From the NCBI RefSeq assembly GCF_020400585.1, contig NZ_JAINVF010000014.1:1-64000 (forward strand): a DNA stretch of 64,000 nucleotides, given 5' to 3'. Shown one piece after another: positions 9,318 through 18,971 of this stretch. The position numbers and the translations under genes were made by a program. The DNA is from Streptomyces sp. NK08204 (lineage in GTDB: Bacteria; Actinomycetota; Actinomycetes; Streptomycetales; Streptomycetaceae). Position 1 is the first letter of the stretch; every line of letters begins with the position of its first letter. The notes under the pieces were generated by a model. It saw only the letters and a program-made list of their open reading frames with translations, searched no databases and had not been told where the DNA came from.

Positions 9318-10970
9318 GTGCACTCCTGGACGGATACTCTCCGCTTCGCCTTCCAGCCCGTGGTCAACCTGAGGACGAGCACGGTCGCCGCACTGGAGAC
9401 GCTCGCCCGCCCGGAGACCGGCGACGTCCTGGCCGAGGCTCGTCGGGACCCCGAGCTCGACGCCAGGCTGACCGTGTTGGCGCTCCGCGCGGCGACTCGC
9501 ACCAAGACGCTGCTGCCGCTGCACCTCAACGTGTTCGCGGCCACGCTCGCCGACCTCGGCGGCCTCACCCCGCTGCACGACGCCGTACGCGCGGCGGGGC
9601 GCCTGCCCTGGGAGGTGACGCTCGACATCGTCCCGCCCTACACCCATGTGCCCCAACGGGCCCTGCTCGAGGCAGTGACCACCTTGCGTGCGCAGGGCTT
9701 CCGGATCAGCGCGGACGGTGTCGGGGAGGGGGATGTGCCCCTCAGACTGCTCACCGACCTCTCTCCCGACCTGGTCAAGCTCGACGCCTCGCTGCTGACG
9801 CGGCCGGCCGCGGTGCGGGCCATGCGCACGCTGTGCGAACAGCTGGGCGCGCTGGTGGCGGTGGAGGGTGTGGAGACCGAACTGCAGTGCGCGGCGGCCG
9901 TGTCGGCGGGTGCCCAACTGGCCCAGGGGGAGCTGCTCGCTCCCGCCGCCCGGATTCCCGCCGCGGACGTGTACGTTCCGTCCGGCTCCGGCGGGTCCGT
10001 GGCTGCCGCGCCCCGATCGGGCCCCTCGGTGCGGGAGTTCGTGCGCCCCGCCGCCGTTCTGCCGGCCACCGCCTCCGCCGGGCAGGTGCGGGCGCTGCTG
10101 ACCGGCTCCCCGGACGTCTCCGGGGTGCTGCTGGTGGACCAGGCCGGGGCGCCCCTCCGGTCGGTTCACCGCTCCCGCTTCCTGCTGTCCATGTCCGGGC
10201 GTTACGGGCACGCCCTTTACGCGGACCGCCCGGCGTTCAAGCTCGGTGACGCGCCGCGCACGGTCGGTGTCGACGCCACCGCCTGGGAGGTGCTGGACGT
10301 GGTCGCGGTCGGCGGCCGGGACCGTACGTCGGACGATGTGGCGGTGGTCGACCGACATGGCCGGTGCGTGGGCGTCGTACGGCTCGCGGATCTCGTTCGG
10401 GCACTGGCCGAGAGTCGGGTGGAGGAGGCGGCGGGGCTCAATCCGCTGACCAGGCTGCCTGGTTCGCAGGCGATCACGGACGAGGCGGACCGGCGGATCG
10501 CGGACGGCCGGCCGTTCGCCCTGAGCTGGCTGGACATCGACCACTTCAAGCAGGTCAACGACGGCGCCGGGTTCGCCGCGGGCGACGAGCTGATCCGCTC
10601 GGTCGGGCGGGCACTGCAAGAGGCTGTGCCGGGGCACGCGCGCGTGGGGCACATCGGCGGGGACGACTTCCTGGTGCTGGCCGACGAGGAGGCGCTGGAC
10701 GCGCTGGTCGCCGCGGTGCTCGACGCTCCCTGGTCCGCGGGCGGCCGGCCGGTCACCCTGTCCCTGGCGACGGTCGTGTGCGCACCCGGCAGCGTGGCCG
10801 ACCACCGGCAGGCCGCCGCCCATCTCGCCCCTCTGAAGAAGGCGGCGAAGGCACTGGACGGCGCCGGCTGGGTGCTCGGGCGTGCCGGGCTTCCCGGCCA
10901 CGAGGTACGGCGCGGTTCGGGCACGGCGCCGGCCCGGGCGGGCTACGCGGCGGCCGAGCCGGGTGGGTGA
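9318..10970 (+). CDS. EAL-CBS-GGDEF protein, probably degenerate c-di-GMP signalling protein
   Basis: A 550-residue soluble protein with an EAL-like domain (about 1-225), a CBS-pair-like region (about 240-380) and a GGDEF-like domain (about 385-550). Key positions deviate. The EAL signature is ETL at 27-29, the usual catalytic DDFG becomes ADGVG, and the second metal-ligand segment reads LDIVPP. The GGDEF site reads GGDDF and no RxxD inhibitory site precedes it. K, D and the VEGVET glutamate of EAL domains are kept. It may bind c-di-GMP or GTP without full turnover. The GTG start is the most upstream start in frame; no good ribosome site is visible. Monocistronic. Confidence 0.82.
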   Translation: MHSWTDTLRFAFQPVVNLRTSTVAALETLARPETGDVLAEARRDPELDARLTVLALRAATRTKTLLPLHLNVFAATLADLGGLTPLHDAVRAAGRLPWEVTLDIVPPYTHVPQRALLEAVTTLRAQGFRISADGVGEGDVPLRLLTDLSPDLVKLDASLLTRPAAVRAMRTLCEQLGALVAVEGVETELQCAAAVSAGAQLAQGELLAPAARIPAADVYVPSGSGGSVAAAPRSGPSVREFVRPAAVLPATASAGQVRALLTGSPDVSGVLLVDQAGAPLRSVHRSRFLLSMSGRYGHALYADRPAFKLGDAPRTVGVDATAWEVLDVVAVGGRDRTSDDVAVVDRHGRCVGVVRLADLVRALAESRVEEAAGLNPLTRLPGSQAITDEADRRIADGRPFALSWLDIDHFKQVNDGAGFAAGDELIRSVGRALQEAVPGHARVGHIGGDDFLVLADEEALDALVAAVLDAPWSAGGRPVTLSLATVVCAPGSVADHRQAAAHLAPLKKAAKALDGAGWVLGRAGLPGHEVRRGSGTAPARAGYAAAEPGG

Positions 10971-11328
10971 ACGGCCCGCCTGTGCAGGTCCGTCGAGGCG
11001 CATCCCGGGGACAAGGGCCGTCGGGGAGACTCCGGGTGAGTCGCTGTCACCGTTGCCGTCGTCGACCTTGACGCCCCTCGAACGCCGGTGAACACTTCCC
11101 GGTGTCAGCCGACATCGCCGCACATTCTCGGCGTTATCAGGCACTGCGCCATGGGTCTGCCCTGCTCCACGTCCCTTTCTGCCCAGGCGGTCCGGCTGCG
11201 ACGGCACGCTCGTCATCGACGCCTGGCGGGGCGCGGACCCTCCCCGCCTTCGGCTGAAGTCGCCAAGGGAACGTTCCTGCACGGAGGGCCGGGGCCGATC
11301 GCCCCGAGCCGACGCCTAGGGAGCCGCC
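10971..11328. other. 358-bp region upstream of glpF, no gene seen
   Basis: This is the leader and promoter region of the glpF-glpK operon. I see no convincing open frame and no clear -35/-10 pair. A perfect copy of a known GylR operator was not recognised. Confidence 0.45.
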
Positions 11329-12078
11329 ATGAGCAATGGAGACATATTCGTCGGCGAAGTCATCGGCACCGCGATCCTGATCCTCTTCGGTGCCGGTGTC
11401 TGCGCCGCCGTCACCCTCAAGCACTCGAAGGCACGGGCCGCGGGCTGGATCGTGATCGCGTTCGGCTGGGGGTTCGGCGTGCTCGCGGGCGCGTACACCG
11501 CCGCTCCCCTCTCCGGCGGGCATCTGAACCCCGCGGTCACCATCGGCATCGCCGTGGACACCGGCAAGTGGGGCAAGGTCTGGGTGTACCTGCTGGGCCA
11601 GATCGTCGGCGCGATGCTCGGTGCGGTCCTCGCCTACCTGGTCTACCTCGCCCAGTTCCAGGCCAACGTCCGCCCGGAGGGCACGACCGAGGCGACCGAC
11701 GACGAACCGGTGCCCACGCTCGGCATCTTCTCGACCGTCCCGGAGATCCGGAACCCGGTCGCCAACCTGATCACGGAGATCATCGCGACGGTCGCGCTGG
11801 TGCTGCCGATCCTCGCCTTCGGGCTGACCAAGGGCCTCGGCGAGTCCGGCACCACCGTGCTGATCGTCTCGCTGCTCGTGGTCGGCATCGGACTCTCCCT
11901 CGGCGGGCCCACCGGCTATGCCATCAACCCGGCCCGTGACCTCGGCCCGCGCATCGTGCACCACTTCCTGCCGATCCCGAACAAGGGCACCTCCGACTGG
12001 GGTTACGCGTGGATCCCGGTCGCCGGCCCGCTGATCGGCGGAGTGCTCGCGGGTCTCGTCTACAACGCGGCCTTCTGA
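11329..12078 (+). CDS. glpF: Glycerol uptake facilitator (aquaglyceroporin)
   Basis: Membrane channel of the MIP family, 249 residues, letting glycerol diffuse into the cell for phosphorylation by GlpK. Six membrane segments can be drawn, and both pore motifs are perfect: NPA at 67-69 ([12 protein letters not shown]) and NPAR in [13 protein letters not shown], whose Asp after NPAR marks glycerol facilitators rather than water-only channels. A start ATG follows GGGAGCCGCC. glpK follows after 144 bp that contain a tandem repeat. Confidence 0.93.
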   Translation: MSNGDIFVGEVIGTAILILFGAGVCAAVTLKHSKARAAGWIVIAFGWGFGVLAGAYTAAPLSGGHLNPAVTIGIAVDTGKWGKVWVYLLGQIVGAMLGAVLAYLVYLAQFQANVRPEGTTEATDDEPVPTLGIFSTVPEIRNPVANLITEIIATVALVLPILAFGLTKGLGESGTTVLIVSLLVVGIGLSLGGPTGYAINPARDLGPRIVHHFLPIPNKGTSDWGYAWIPVAGPLIGGVLAGLVYNAAF

Positions 12079-12140
12079 GACCGCCGGGCTCGTGCGACAC
12101 GGCGCGCGAGCCCCCGCGATCCGCCCCTCGAATCCCACCC

Positions 12141-12213
12141 CAGCGACCCGGCTCAGCGACCACCCCAGCGACCACCCCAGCGACCCGGCCCAGCGATTCG
12201 ACCCAGCGACCCA
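12141..12213. repeat. Six-copy 12-13 bp tandem repeat between glpF and glpK
   Basis: CAGCGAcc-type units begin at 12141, 12154, 12166, 12178, 12191 and 12204, spaced 13, 12, 12, 13 and 13 bp. The copies are imperfect; units 2 and 3 are nearly identical (CAGCGACCACCC). The array ends about 10 bp before the glpK start. It could vary in copy number or affect translation of glpK. Confidence 0.85.
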
Positions 12214-12222
12214 GGGACAGCC

Positions 12223-13758
12223 ATGACGGACACCGCCGAGAAGTACGTCGCCGCCATCGACCAGGGCACCACGTCCAGCCGCTGCATCATCTTCGACCAC
12301 GGCGGCGCGATCGTCGCCGTCGACCAGCGCGAGCACCGCCAGATCTTCCCGAAGCCGGGCTGGGTGGAGCACGACGCCACCGAGATCTGGTCCAAGGTGC
12401 AGGCCGTGGTGGCCGGGGCGCTCGCCAAGGCCGGGCTGCGCGCGGACCAGCTGAGTGCCCTCGGCATCACCAACCAGCGGGAGACGACGGTCCTGTGGGA
12501 CCGCGCCACGGGCAAGCCCGTGCACAACGCGATCGTCTGGCAGGACACCCGTACCGCGGCCCTGTGCCACGAACTGGGTGGCACGGACGGCCAGGACCGC
12601 TTCCGCGAGCGGACCGGGTTACCGCTGGCCAGCTACTTCTCCGGGCCCAAGGCGGCCTGGCTGCTGGATCACGTGCCGGGCCTCCGGGAGCGCGCCGAAC
12701 GCGGCGAGATCGCCTTCGGGACCATCGACTCCTGGCTGATCTGGAACCTCACCGGCGGCACCGACGGCGGCCGGCACGTCACCGACGTCACGAACGCCGG
12801 CCGCACCATGCTGATGAACCTCGACACCCTCCAGTGGGACACCTCCATCCTCTCCACGATGAACATCCCCGAGGCGGTCCTGCCCGAAATCAGGTCCTCC
12901 GCCGAGGTGTACGGCCCCGCCGTCGGTCAGCTCGCCGGTGTGCCCGTGGCCTCGGCGCTGGGCGACCAGCAGGCCGCCGTGTTCGGGCAGGCCTGCTACG
13001 ACGTCGGCACCGCGAAGAACACCTACGGCACCGGAAGTTTCCTGCTGCTCAACACCGGCGACCGGCCGGTGCCGTCCAAGAGCGGGCTGCTGACGACGAT
13101 GGGCTACAAGCTCGGCACCGAGGCGCCGGTGTACTGCCTGGAAGGGTCCATAGCGATAACGGGCGCGCTGGTCCAATGGTTCCGCGACCAACTCGGGATC
13201 ATCCGCACCGCCGATGAGATCGAGCCTCTCGCGGCGAGCGTCGAGGACAACGGCGGCGCCTACATCGTGCCCGCCTTCTCCGGTCTGTTCGCGCCCTACT
13301 GGCGTTCCGACGCGCGTGGGGTCGTCACCGGGCTCACCCGCTATGTGACGAAGGCCCATCTGGCGCGCGCGGTGCTGGAAGCCACGAGCTGGCAGACCCG
13401 GGAGGTCGTGGACGCCATGTACCAGGACTCCGGGGTCAGGATCACCACCCTGAAGGTCGACGGCGGCATGACCGGGAACAACCTGCTCATGCAGCACCAG
13501 GCGGACGTCCTCGGCGTCCCCGTGATCCGGCCCCGGGTGTCCGAGACCACCTGCCTGGGCGCCGCCTACGCGGCCGGTCTGGCGACGGGTGTGTGGAACG
13601 ACCTCGACGAGCTGAAGTCGCACTGGCAGAAGGACGCGGAGTGGGCGCCCGCCATGGAGGCGTCCGTGCGCGACCGTGAGTACGGCAACTGGCGCAGGGC
13701 CGTCGGGAAGAGCTTCGGGTGGCTGGCGGAGGGCGACGCTCAGAGCCGCCCGTCGTAA
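12223..13758 (+). CDS. glpK: Glycerol kinase
   Basis: Cytoplasmic FGGY-family kinase, 511 residues, making sn-glycerol-3-phosphate from glycerol and ATP. The N-terminal ATPase motif [23 protein letters not shown], the [10 protein letters not shown]-like segment and the C-terminal [13 protein letters not shown] are all present. Leu133 is encoded by TTA (12619-12621), the only in-frame TTA codon I found in the window. Full translation should therefore need the bldA tRNA, which in Streptomyces accumulates late and ties expression to development. It is downstream of glpF in one operon; no glpD or glpR lies nearby. Confidence 0.96.
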   Translation: MTDTAEKYVAAIDQGTTSSRCIIFDHGGAIVAVDQREHRQIFPKPGWVEHDATEIWSKVQAVVAGALAKAGLRADQLSALGITNQRETTVLWDRATGKPVHNAIVWQDTRTAALCHELGGTDGQDRFRERTGLPLASYFSGPKAAWLLDHVPGLRERAERGEIAFGTIDSWLIWNLTGGTDGGRHVTDVTNAGRTMLMNLDTLQWDTSILSTMNIPEAVLPEIRSSAEVYGPAVGQLAGVPVASALGDQQAAVFGQACYDVGTAKNTYGTGSFLLLNTGDRPVPSKSGLLTTMGYKLGTEAPVYCLEGSIAITGALVQWFRDQLGIIRTADEIEPLAASVEDNGGAYIVPAFSGLFAPYWRSDARGVVTGLTRYVTKAHLARAVLEATSWQTREVVDAMYQDSGVRITTLKVDGGMTGNNLLMQHQADVLGVPVIRPRVSETTCLGAAYAAGLATGVWNDLDELKSHWQKDAEWAPAMEASVRDREYGNWRRAVGKSFGWLAEGDAQSRPS

Positions 13759-13791
13759 GTCGCTTCACGCGCTTTGGCCCTTCCCAGGACC

Positions 13792-13826
13792 ACGGCCCGT
13801 ACCCCGGTCGGCGGGATACGGGCCGT
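13792..13826. terminator. Bidirectional hairpin between glpK and cvnD
   Basis: ACGGCCCGTA (13792-13801) pairs perfectly with TACGGGCCGT (13817-13826) across a 15-base loop. It sits between the convergent ends of glpK and the minus-strand cvnD. Confidence 0.75.
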
Positions 13827-13882
13827 ACGCGCGCACGGACGCGGCGTAGCGGGTCCGCGGGGGGACGGGGTGGGGGTGCCGG

Positions 13883-14461
13883 TCAGACGATGACGGCCCG
13901 GCGGCGGTCGGCCGCGTACTCCATCGCGTGCTGGACGACGCCGATGAGTACTTCCTTGACGGACTCCCGGTCGCGGGCGTCGCACAGCAGGACGGGTACG
14001 TCGGTGTCCAGGTCGAGGGCCTGGCGTACCGCGTCGGCCGGGTACCGGTCGGCCCCCTCGAAGCAGTTGACGCCGACCGTGAACGGTATGGAGCGCCGCT
14101 CGAAGTAGTCGACGGCGGCGAAGCAGTCCTCCAAGCGGCGCGTGTCGGCGAGCACGACGGCACCGAGCGCGCCCTCGGACAGCTCGTCCCACATGAACCA
14201 GAACCGTTGCTGTCCGGGCGTGCCGAACAGGTACAGCACCAGGTCCTCGCGCAGGGTGATGCGCCCGAAGTCCATGGCCACGGTGGTGGTGCGCTTGCCC
14301 TCCACACCACTGGTGTCGTCCACCGGCCGCCCGGCCTCGGTGAGTGACTCCTCGGTGCGCAGCGGCCTGATCTCGCTGACCGCGCCGACGAGAGTCGTCT
14401 TGCCCACGCCGAAGCCACCGGCCACCAGGATCTTGAGGGTGACGGGCTCGACCGGAGGCAT
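13883..14461 (-). CDS. cvnD: CvnD-type conservon small GTPase/ATP-binding protein
   Basis: Ras-like GTP-binding protein of 192 residues, the output G protein of a conservon (CvnA kinase-like, CvnB roadblock, CvnC DUF742, CvnD GTPase) working at the membrane. The P-loop GGFGVGKTT is at 15-23, and the switch II/G3 site reads LFGTPGQQRFWFMWDEL. The start at 14461 (MPPVEPVTLKILVAGG) matches the family; upstream in-frame codons would run into the neighbouring gene. In standard conservons cvnD follows cvnC directly; here a 5-oxoprolinase gene lies between, ending 7 bp before cvnD. All genes are on one strand, so co-transcription is likely. Confidence 0.93.
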   Translation of the reverse strand: MPPVEPVTLKILVAGGFGVGKTTLVGAVSEIRPLRTEESLTEAGRPVDDTSGVEGKRTTTVAMDFGRITLREDLVLYLFGTPGQQRFWFMWDELSEGALGAVVLADTRRLEDCFAAVDYFERRSIPFTVGVNCFEGADRYPADAVRQALDLDTDVPVLLCDARDRESVKEVLIGVVQHAMEYAADRRRAVIV

Positions 14462-14468
14462 CGCTCGC

Positions 14469-17400
14469 TCAGAACGCCCGCAGATCATCGGTCTCTTCTC
14501 CTGCTTGAAGGGGGTCGGGCGACGGTCGGCCGTAGCCGCCGCCACCTGGGGTTTCGATGACGAGTACGTCGTGGGGGCCGACGTCCGCGGAACCGCTCGC
14601 GCCGAGGTCGGTGACCGTGCCGTCGGCTCGCTCCACCCGGTTGGCGCCGAGCGCGCCGGGGCCGCCGCCCGCCATGCCGTACGGCGGGACGCGGCGGTGC
14701 TGGGAGAGCGTGGAGACGGTCATGGGTTCGAGGAAGCGGATGCGGCGCAGAGCGCCGTCTCCGCCGCGCCAGCGTCCGCTTCCGCCGCTGCCCCGCCGGA
14801 CGGTGAACTCCTCCAGCCTGACGGGCAGGCGCCACTCCAGGACTTCCGGGTCGGTGAGCCGGGAGTTGGTCATGTGGGTCTGGACGACGTCGGCGCCCGG
14901 GAAACCGTCACCGGCACCCGATCCGGAGGCGACGGTCTCGTAGTACTGGTGGCGTTCGTTGCCGAAGGTCACGTTGTTCATGGTGCCGGAGCCCTCGGCC
15001 TGGACTCCGAGCGCGGCGTAGAGGGCACCGGTGATGGACTGGGACGTCTCGACGTTGCCCGCGACGACGGCGGCGGGCGGCTCGGGCGCGAGCATGGAGC
15101 CGGGCGGCACGACGATGTCCAGGGGGCGCAGACACCCGTCGTTGAGTGGGATGTCGTCGGCCACCAGGGTGCGGAAGACGTACAGGACGGCCGCGTTGAC
15201 CACGGCGAAGGGGGCGTTGAAGTTGGTGGCGAGCTGTGCCGAGGTGCCCGTGAAGTCGATGGTCGCGCGGCGCTCGGTGCGGTCGACGCGGACGCGGACG
15301 CGGAGGACGGCGCCCGAGTCGGTCTCGTAGGCGTACTCCCCGTCGTCCAGGGCGTCGATGACACGGCGGACCGCTTCCTCCGCGTTGTCCTGGACGTGCC
15401 GCATGTAGGCCTGGACGACATCGAGGCCGAACTCCTCGATCATGCGGCGGACTTCGTCCACGCCCTTCTGGTTGGCGGCGATCTGTGCCCGCAGGTCGGC
15501 GAGGTTGGTGTGCACGTTCCGGGAGGGATGGGGCGCCTCGGCGAGCAGGCGCCTGGTCTCCTCCTCGCGCAGCCGGCCGTTCTGCGCGAGCAGCCAGTTG
15601 TCGAAGAGGACTCCCTCCTCCTCGATGCTGCCGCTGTGGGCGGGCATGGAGCCGGGGGCGATGCCGCCGATCTCGGCGTGATGGCCCCGTGAGGCGACGT
15701 AGAAGAGGATCTCCGGCTCACGTTCCGTGTCGGTTGCGGAGTCGGTGTCGAAGACGGGGGTGATCACGGTGACGTCGGGCAGGTGTGTGCCGCCGTGGTA
15801 CGGGTCGTTGACGGCATAGGTGTCGCCCGGTCGCATCGAGGCGCCGCGGCGGCGGATGACCTCCTTGACGCTGGTGCCCATGGATCCCAGGTGCACGGGG
15901 ATGTGGGGGGCGTTGGCCACCAGGTTTCCGTCCGGATCGAACAGGGCGCAGGAGAAGTCCAGGCGTTCCTTGATGTTGACGGACTGGGCCGTGGACTCCA
16001 GCCGTGCGCCCATCTGTTCGGCGATCGACATGAAGAGGTTGTTGAAGACCTCCAGCAGAACCGGGTCGGCTTCTGTGCCGATGTCGGAACTCTGCGTGAT
16101 CGCCGCGCGTTCCATGACCAGATGCCCGTCCTCGGTCGCCGCGGCCCGCCAGCCGTCGTCGACGACGGTGGTCGCGCCGGCCTCCGCGATGATCGCGGGG
16201 CCGGTGACGGTCTCGCCGGGAGGAAGGTTCTCGCGGCGGTGGAGGGGTACGTCGCGCCAGACGCCGCCGGTGTGGAGGCGGACGGTGCCGGGGGCGGCCG
16301 GGTGGCCTTCGTAAGGGGCGAGGGCGGACAGATCGGGGGGCGCGGTGATGCCGGTGGCTTCGACGGAGAGGGCTTCGACGACGATCGGGCGGTCGAGGGC
16401 GAAGGAGTACGTGGCGCGATGGCGTTCTTCGAAGGCGTGCCTCATCGCGCCGGGCTCGGCCAGCTCCACGGTCAGGGTGGTGTCGGTGCCGTCGTAACGG
16501 AGCTGAGCGCGCCGGGTGACCTCGATGCGGTCCTCCGGCACGTCCTCGGCGAGGAGTTCGGCGCGGGCGGCGCCCTCCAGGTCGTCGGCCGTCTTGAGGA
16601 CGGCCGGCATCGAGGCGGCCCGCAGGGGTGCCTCGACGGACTGTTCGCGCATGGCGGTGGTGTCGGCGAGTCCGATGCCGAGCGCGGACAGGACACCGGC
16701 CATGGGAGGTACGAGGACGGTACGGATGCCGAGCGAGTCGGCGACCCTGCACGCGTGCTGGCCCCCCGCCCCACCGAAGGTGGTGAGGGCGTACCGGGTG
16801 ACGTCGTGGCCCTTCTGGACGGAGATCCGCTTCACGGCGTTGGCGATGTTGGCGACGGCGATCTGCAGGTAGCCCTCGGCCACCTGCTCCGGGGTGCGGT
16901 CGTCGCCGGTCTTCTCCCGGATCTCGCGGGCGAGGGCGGCGAAGCGGTCGCGGACCAGGGCGGTGTCGAGGGGCTGGCCGCCGTCGGGCCCGAACACGCT
17001 GGGGAAGTGGCCGGGCTGGATACGGCCGAGCATCACGTTGGCGTCGGTGACCGTGAGCGGGCCGCCCGCCCGGTAGCAGGCGGGGCCGGGGTCGGCGCCC
17101 GCCGAGTCGGGGCCGACGCGGTACCGGGAGCCGTCGAAGTGCAGGACGGAGCCGCCGCCGGCCGCGACGGTGTGGATGTCCAGCATGGGCGCGCGCAGCC
17201 GGACGCCCGCGATCTGGGTGGTGAAGACCCGCTCGTACTCGCCGGCGAAGTGCGAGACGTCGGTGGAGGTGCCGCCCATGTCGAAACCGATGACGCGCTC
17301 GAAGCCCGCGCGCTGCGACATGCGGGCCATACCGACGATGCCGCCGGCCGGCCCGGAGAGAACGGCGTCCTTGCCGCGGAACTGTCCGGCCTCCGCGAGT

Positions 17401-18107
17401 CCGCCGTTGGACTGCATGAACATCAGGCGCACGCCCTGGAGTTCGTCGGCGACGTGCCGCACGTAGCGGCGCAGCACGGGCGACAGGTAGGCGTCCACGA
17501 CGGCGGTGTCCCCCCGCGGCACCAGCTTCATCAGCGGGCTGACCTCGCTGGACAGCGAGATCTGCGGGAAGCCGGTGCGGGCGGCGAGGTCGCCGATGGC
17601 CCGCTCGTGGGCGGGGTACAGGTGGCTGTGCAGGCAGACGACGGCGACCGCGCGGATACCGTCGTCGTACGCCTGCCGCAGCGGGCCCGCCAGGGCGTCC
17701 AGGTCGGGGGCGCGCAGGACGGTGCCGTCGGCGGCGACGCGTTCGTCGGCCTCGACGACCCGCTCGTAGAGCAGCTCGGGCAGTTCGATGCGGCGGGCGA
17801 AGATCCGGGGCCGGTTCTGGTAGGCGATGCGCAGGGCGTCACCAAAGCCCCGGGTGATCACCAGAAGGGTGCGTTCGCCCTTGCGTTCGAGCAGGGCGTT
17901 GGTGGCGACCGTCGTGCCCATGCGGACGGCGTCGATGGGCTCTTCGGAGCCGTCGAGGAGTTCACGGACGCCGGCGACGGCCGCGTCGGTGTACCGGGCG
18001 GGGTTTTCGGACAGAAGCTTGTGCGTGAGCAGCCGGCCGTCCGGGCGACGCGCGACGATGTCGGTGAAGGTGCCGCCTCGATCGACCCAGAACTGCCAGC
18101 CTGTCAC
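14469..18107 (-). CDS. ATP-dependent 5-oxoprolinase / hydantoinase, fused HyuA-HyuB
   Basis: Single chain of 1212 residues joining the HyuA and HyuB subunits, the layout of eukaryotic-type OPLAH, which opens 5-oxoproline to glutamate with ATP. Hydant_A N-terminal segment: [20 protein letters not shown]. HyuA ATPase region: [14 protein letters not shown], and [16 protein letters not shown]. HyuB begins near residue 690 ([20 protein letters not shown]) and runs to the end. Both halves look intact. Hydantoinase or acetone-carboxylase-like activities are alternatives. It starts 24 bp after cvnC and ends 7 bp before cvnD, so it is embedded in a conservon operon, which is unusual. A second unrelated oxoprolinase (PxpABC) is at 47506-49770. 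Confidence 0.9.
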   Translation of the reverse strand: MTGWQFWVDRGGTFTDIVARRPDGRLLTHKLLSENPARYTDAAVAGVRELLDGSEEPIDAVRMGTTVATNALLERKGERTLLVITRGFGDALRIAYQNRPRIFARRIELPELLYERVVEADERVAADGTVLRAPDLDALAGPLRQAYDDGIRAVAVVCLHSHLYPAHERAIGDLAARTGFPQISLSSEVSPLMKLVPRGDTAVVDAYLSPVLRRYVRHVADELQGVRLMFMQSNGGLAEAGQFRGKDAVLSGPAGGIVGMARMSQRAGFERVIGFDMGGTSTDVSHFAGEYERVFTTQIAGVRLRAPMLDIHTVAAGGGSVLHFDGSRYRVGPDSAGADPGPACYRAGGPLTVTDANVMLGRIQPGHFPSVFGPDGGQPLDTALVRDRFAALAREIREKTGDDRTPEQVAEGYLQIAVANIANAVKRISVQKGHDVTRYALTTFGGAGGQHACRVADSLGIRTVLVPPMAGVLSALGIGLADTTAMREQSVEAPLRAASMPAVLKTADDLEGAARAELLAEDVPEDRIEVTRRAQLRYDGTDTTLTVELAEPGAMRHAFEERHRATYSFALDRPIVVEALSVEATGITAPPDLSALAPYEGHPAAPGTVRLHTGGVWRDVPLHRRENLPPGETVTGPAIIAEAGATTVVDDGWRAAATEDGHLVMERAAITQSSDIGTEADPVLLEVFNNLFMSIAEQMGARLESTAQSVNIKERLDFSCALFDPDGNLVANAPHIPVHLGSMGTSVKEVIRRRGASMRPGDTYAVNDPYHGGTHLPDVTVITPVFDTDSATDTEREPEILFYVASRGHHAEIGGIAPGSMPAHSGSIEEEGVLFDNWLLAQNGRLREEETRRLLAEAPHPSRNVHTNLADLRAQIAANQKGVDEVRRMIEEFGLDVVQAYMRHVQDNAEEAVRRVIDALDDGEYAYETDSGAVLRVRVRVDRTERRATIDFTGTSAQLATNFNAPFAVVNAAVLYVFRTLVADDIPLNDGCLRPLDIVVPPGSMLAPEPPAAVVAGNVETSQSITGALYAALGVQAEGSGTMNNVTFGNERHQYYETVASGSGAGDGFPGADVVQTHMTNSRLTDPEVLEWRLPVRLEEFTVRRGSGGSGRWRGGDGALRRIRFLEPMTVSTLSQHRRVPPYGMAGGGPGALGANRVERADGTVTDLGASGSADVGPHDVLVIETPGGGGYGRPSPDPLQAGEETDDLRAF

Positions 18108-18131
18108 GTCACTACTCCGCTTCCGCGCCGG

Positions 18132-18527
18132 TCACAGTGCCCGGAGGCCGTTGATCACGTCGCGCAGGATACTCTCGTCCGGCAGCTCGGCCGGGGGCAC
18201 CGGCCGTGTCACGTGGACGAGCTCCGCGTGCACGAGGTCGCCGATGAGCACACGGACGACCCCGATCGGCAGATCGAGTTCCGCGGCGAGTTCGGCAACC
18301 GACTGCGGTGCCGTACGACAGAGTCCGACGATCTCCACATGCTCCGGGGACAGTGTCTGGTCCGCCTCCGGATCACCCGTGCCGGGTTCCGTGCCGACCA
18401 CCGCGATCAGGTCGAGGCGGTGCTGGGCCGCGCTCGTGGTGCGGCCACGCGTCATGGCGTACGGACGGACGACCGGTCCGGCCTCGTCGTCGAACCAGTG
18501 GCTTGTTCCCTGACCGTCTCCGCTCAT
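18132..18527 (-). CDS. cvnC: CvnC-type DUF742 protein
   Basis: Small soluble protein of 131 residues with the DUF742 winged-helix-like fold typical of conservons. The family phrases RPYAMTRGRT and SVAELAAELDLPIGVVRVLIGDL are present, and the C-terminus ends in ILRDVINGLRAL. In conservons it bridges the sensor kinase-like CvnA and the GTPase CvnD. It is 9 bp downstream of cvnB and is followed after 24 bp by the 5-oxoprolinase gene instead of cvnD. Confidence 0.93.
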   Translation of the reverse strand: MSGDGQGTSHWFDDEAGPVVRPYAMTRGRTTSAAQHRLDLIAVVGTEPGTGDPEADQTLSPEHVEIVGLCRTAPQSVAELAAELDLPIGVVRVLIGDLVHAELVHVTRPVPPAELPDESILRDVINGLRAL

Positions 18528-18536
18528 GCCATCCCA

Positions 18537-18971
18537 CTACCCGCCCAGGGGCAGACCGGTGCGCGGAGCAGTGCCCAGATGCACACCGACCCGCTTGACC
18601 AGCAGTGTCATCTCGTAGGCGACCTGCCCGACGTCCGAGTCCGCGTCCGAGAGGACGGCGAGGCAACTGCCGTCCCCGGCGGCGGTCACGAACAGGAAGG
18701 CGTCGTCCAGCTCGACCACGGTCTGCCGGACGCTACCCGCGTCGAAGTGACGGCCCACGCCCTTGGCCAGGCTGTGGAAGCCGGACGCGACGGCTGCCAG
18801 ATGCTCGCTGTCCTCCCGGGTCAGATCCTTGGACACTCCCGTGGGCAGACCGTCACCGGAGAGTATGACGGCCTTGCGGATGCTGGCGACCCGGTCGACG
18901 AGGTCGTCGAGGAGCCAGTTCAGCTCTCCCTTGTTCGTCTCCGTGTGGCCGGTGGCCTTCGGTGCGGTCAT
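18537..18971 (-). CDS. cvnB: CvnB-type roadblock/LC7 protein
   Basis: Roadblock/LC7-fold protein, 144 residues, presumed regulator of the CvnD GTPase. The core ELNWLLDDLVDRVASIRKAVILSGDGLP is typical, as is LAVLSDADSDVGQVAYEMTLLVKRVG near the C-terminus. Its start codon overlaps the cvnA stop by four bases (ATGA), so the two are translationally coupled. Confidence 0.94.
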   Translation of the reverse strand: MTAPKATGHTETNKGELNWLLDDLVDRVASIRKAVILSGDGLPTGVSKDLTREDSEHLAAVASGFHSLAKGVGRHFDAGSVRQTVVELDDAFLFVTAAGDGSCLAVLSDADSDVGQVAYEMTLLVKRVGVHLGTAPRTGLPLGG

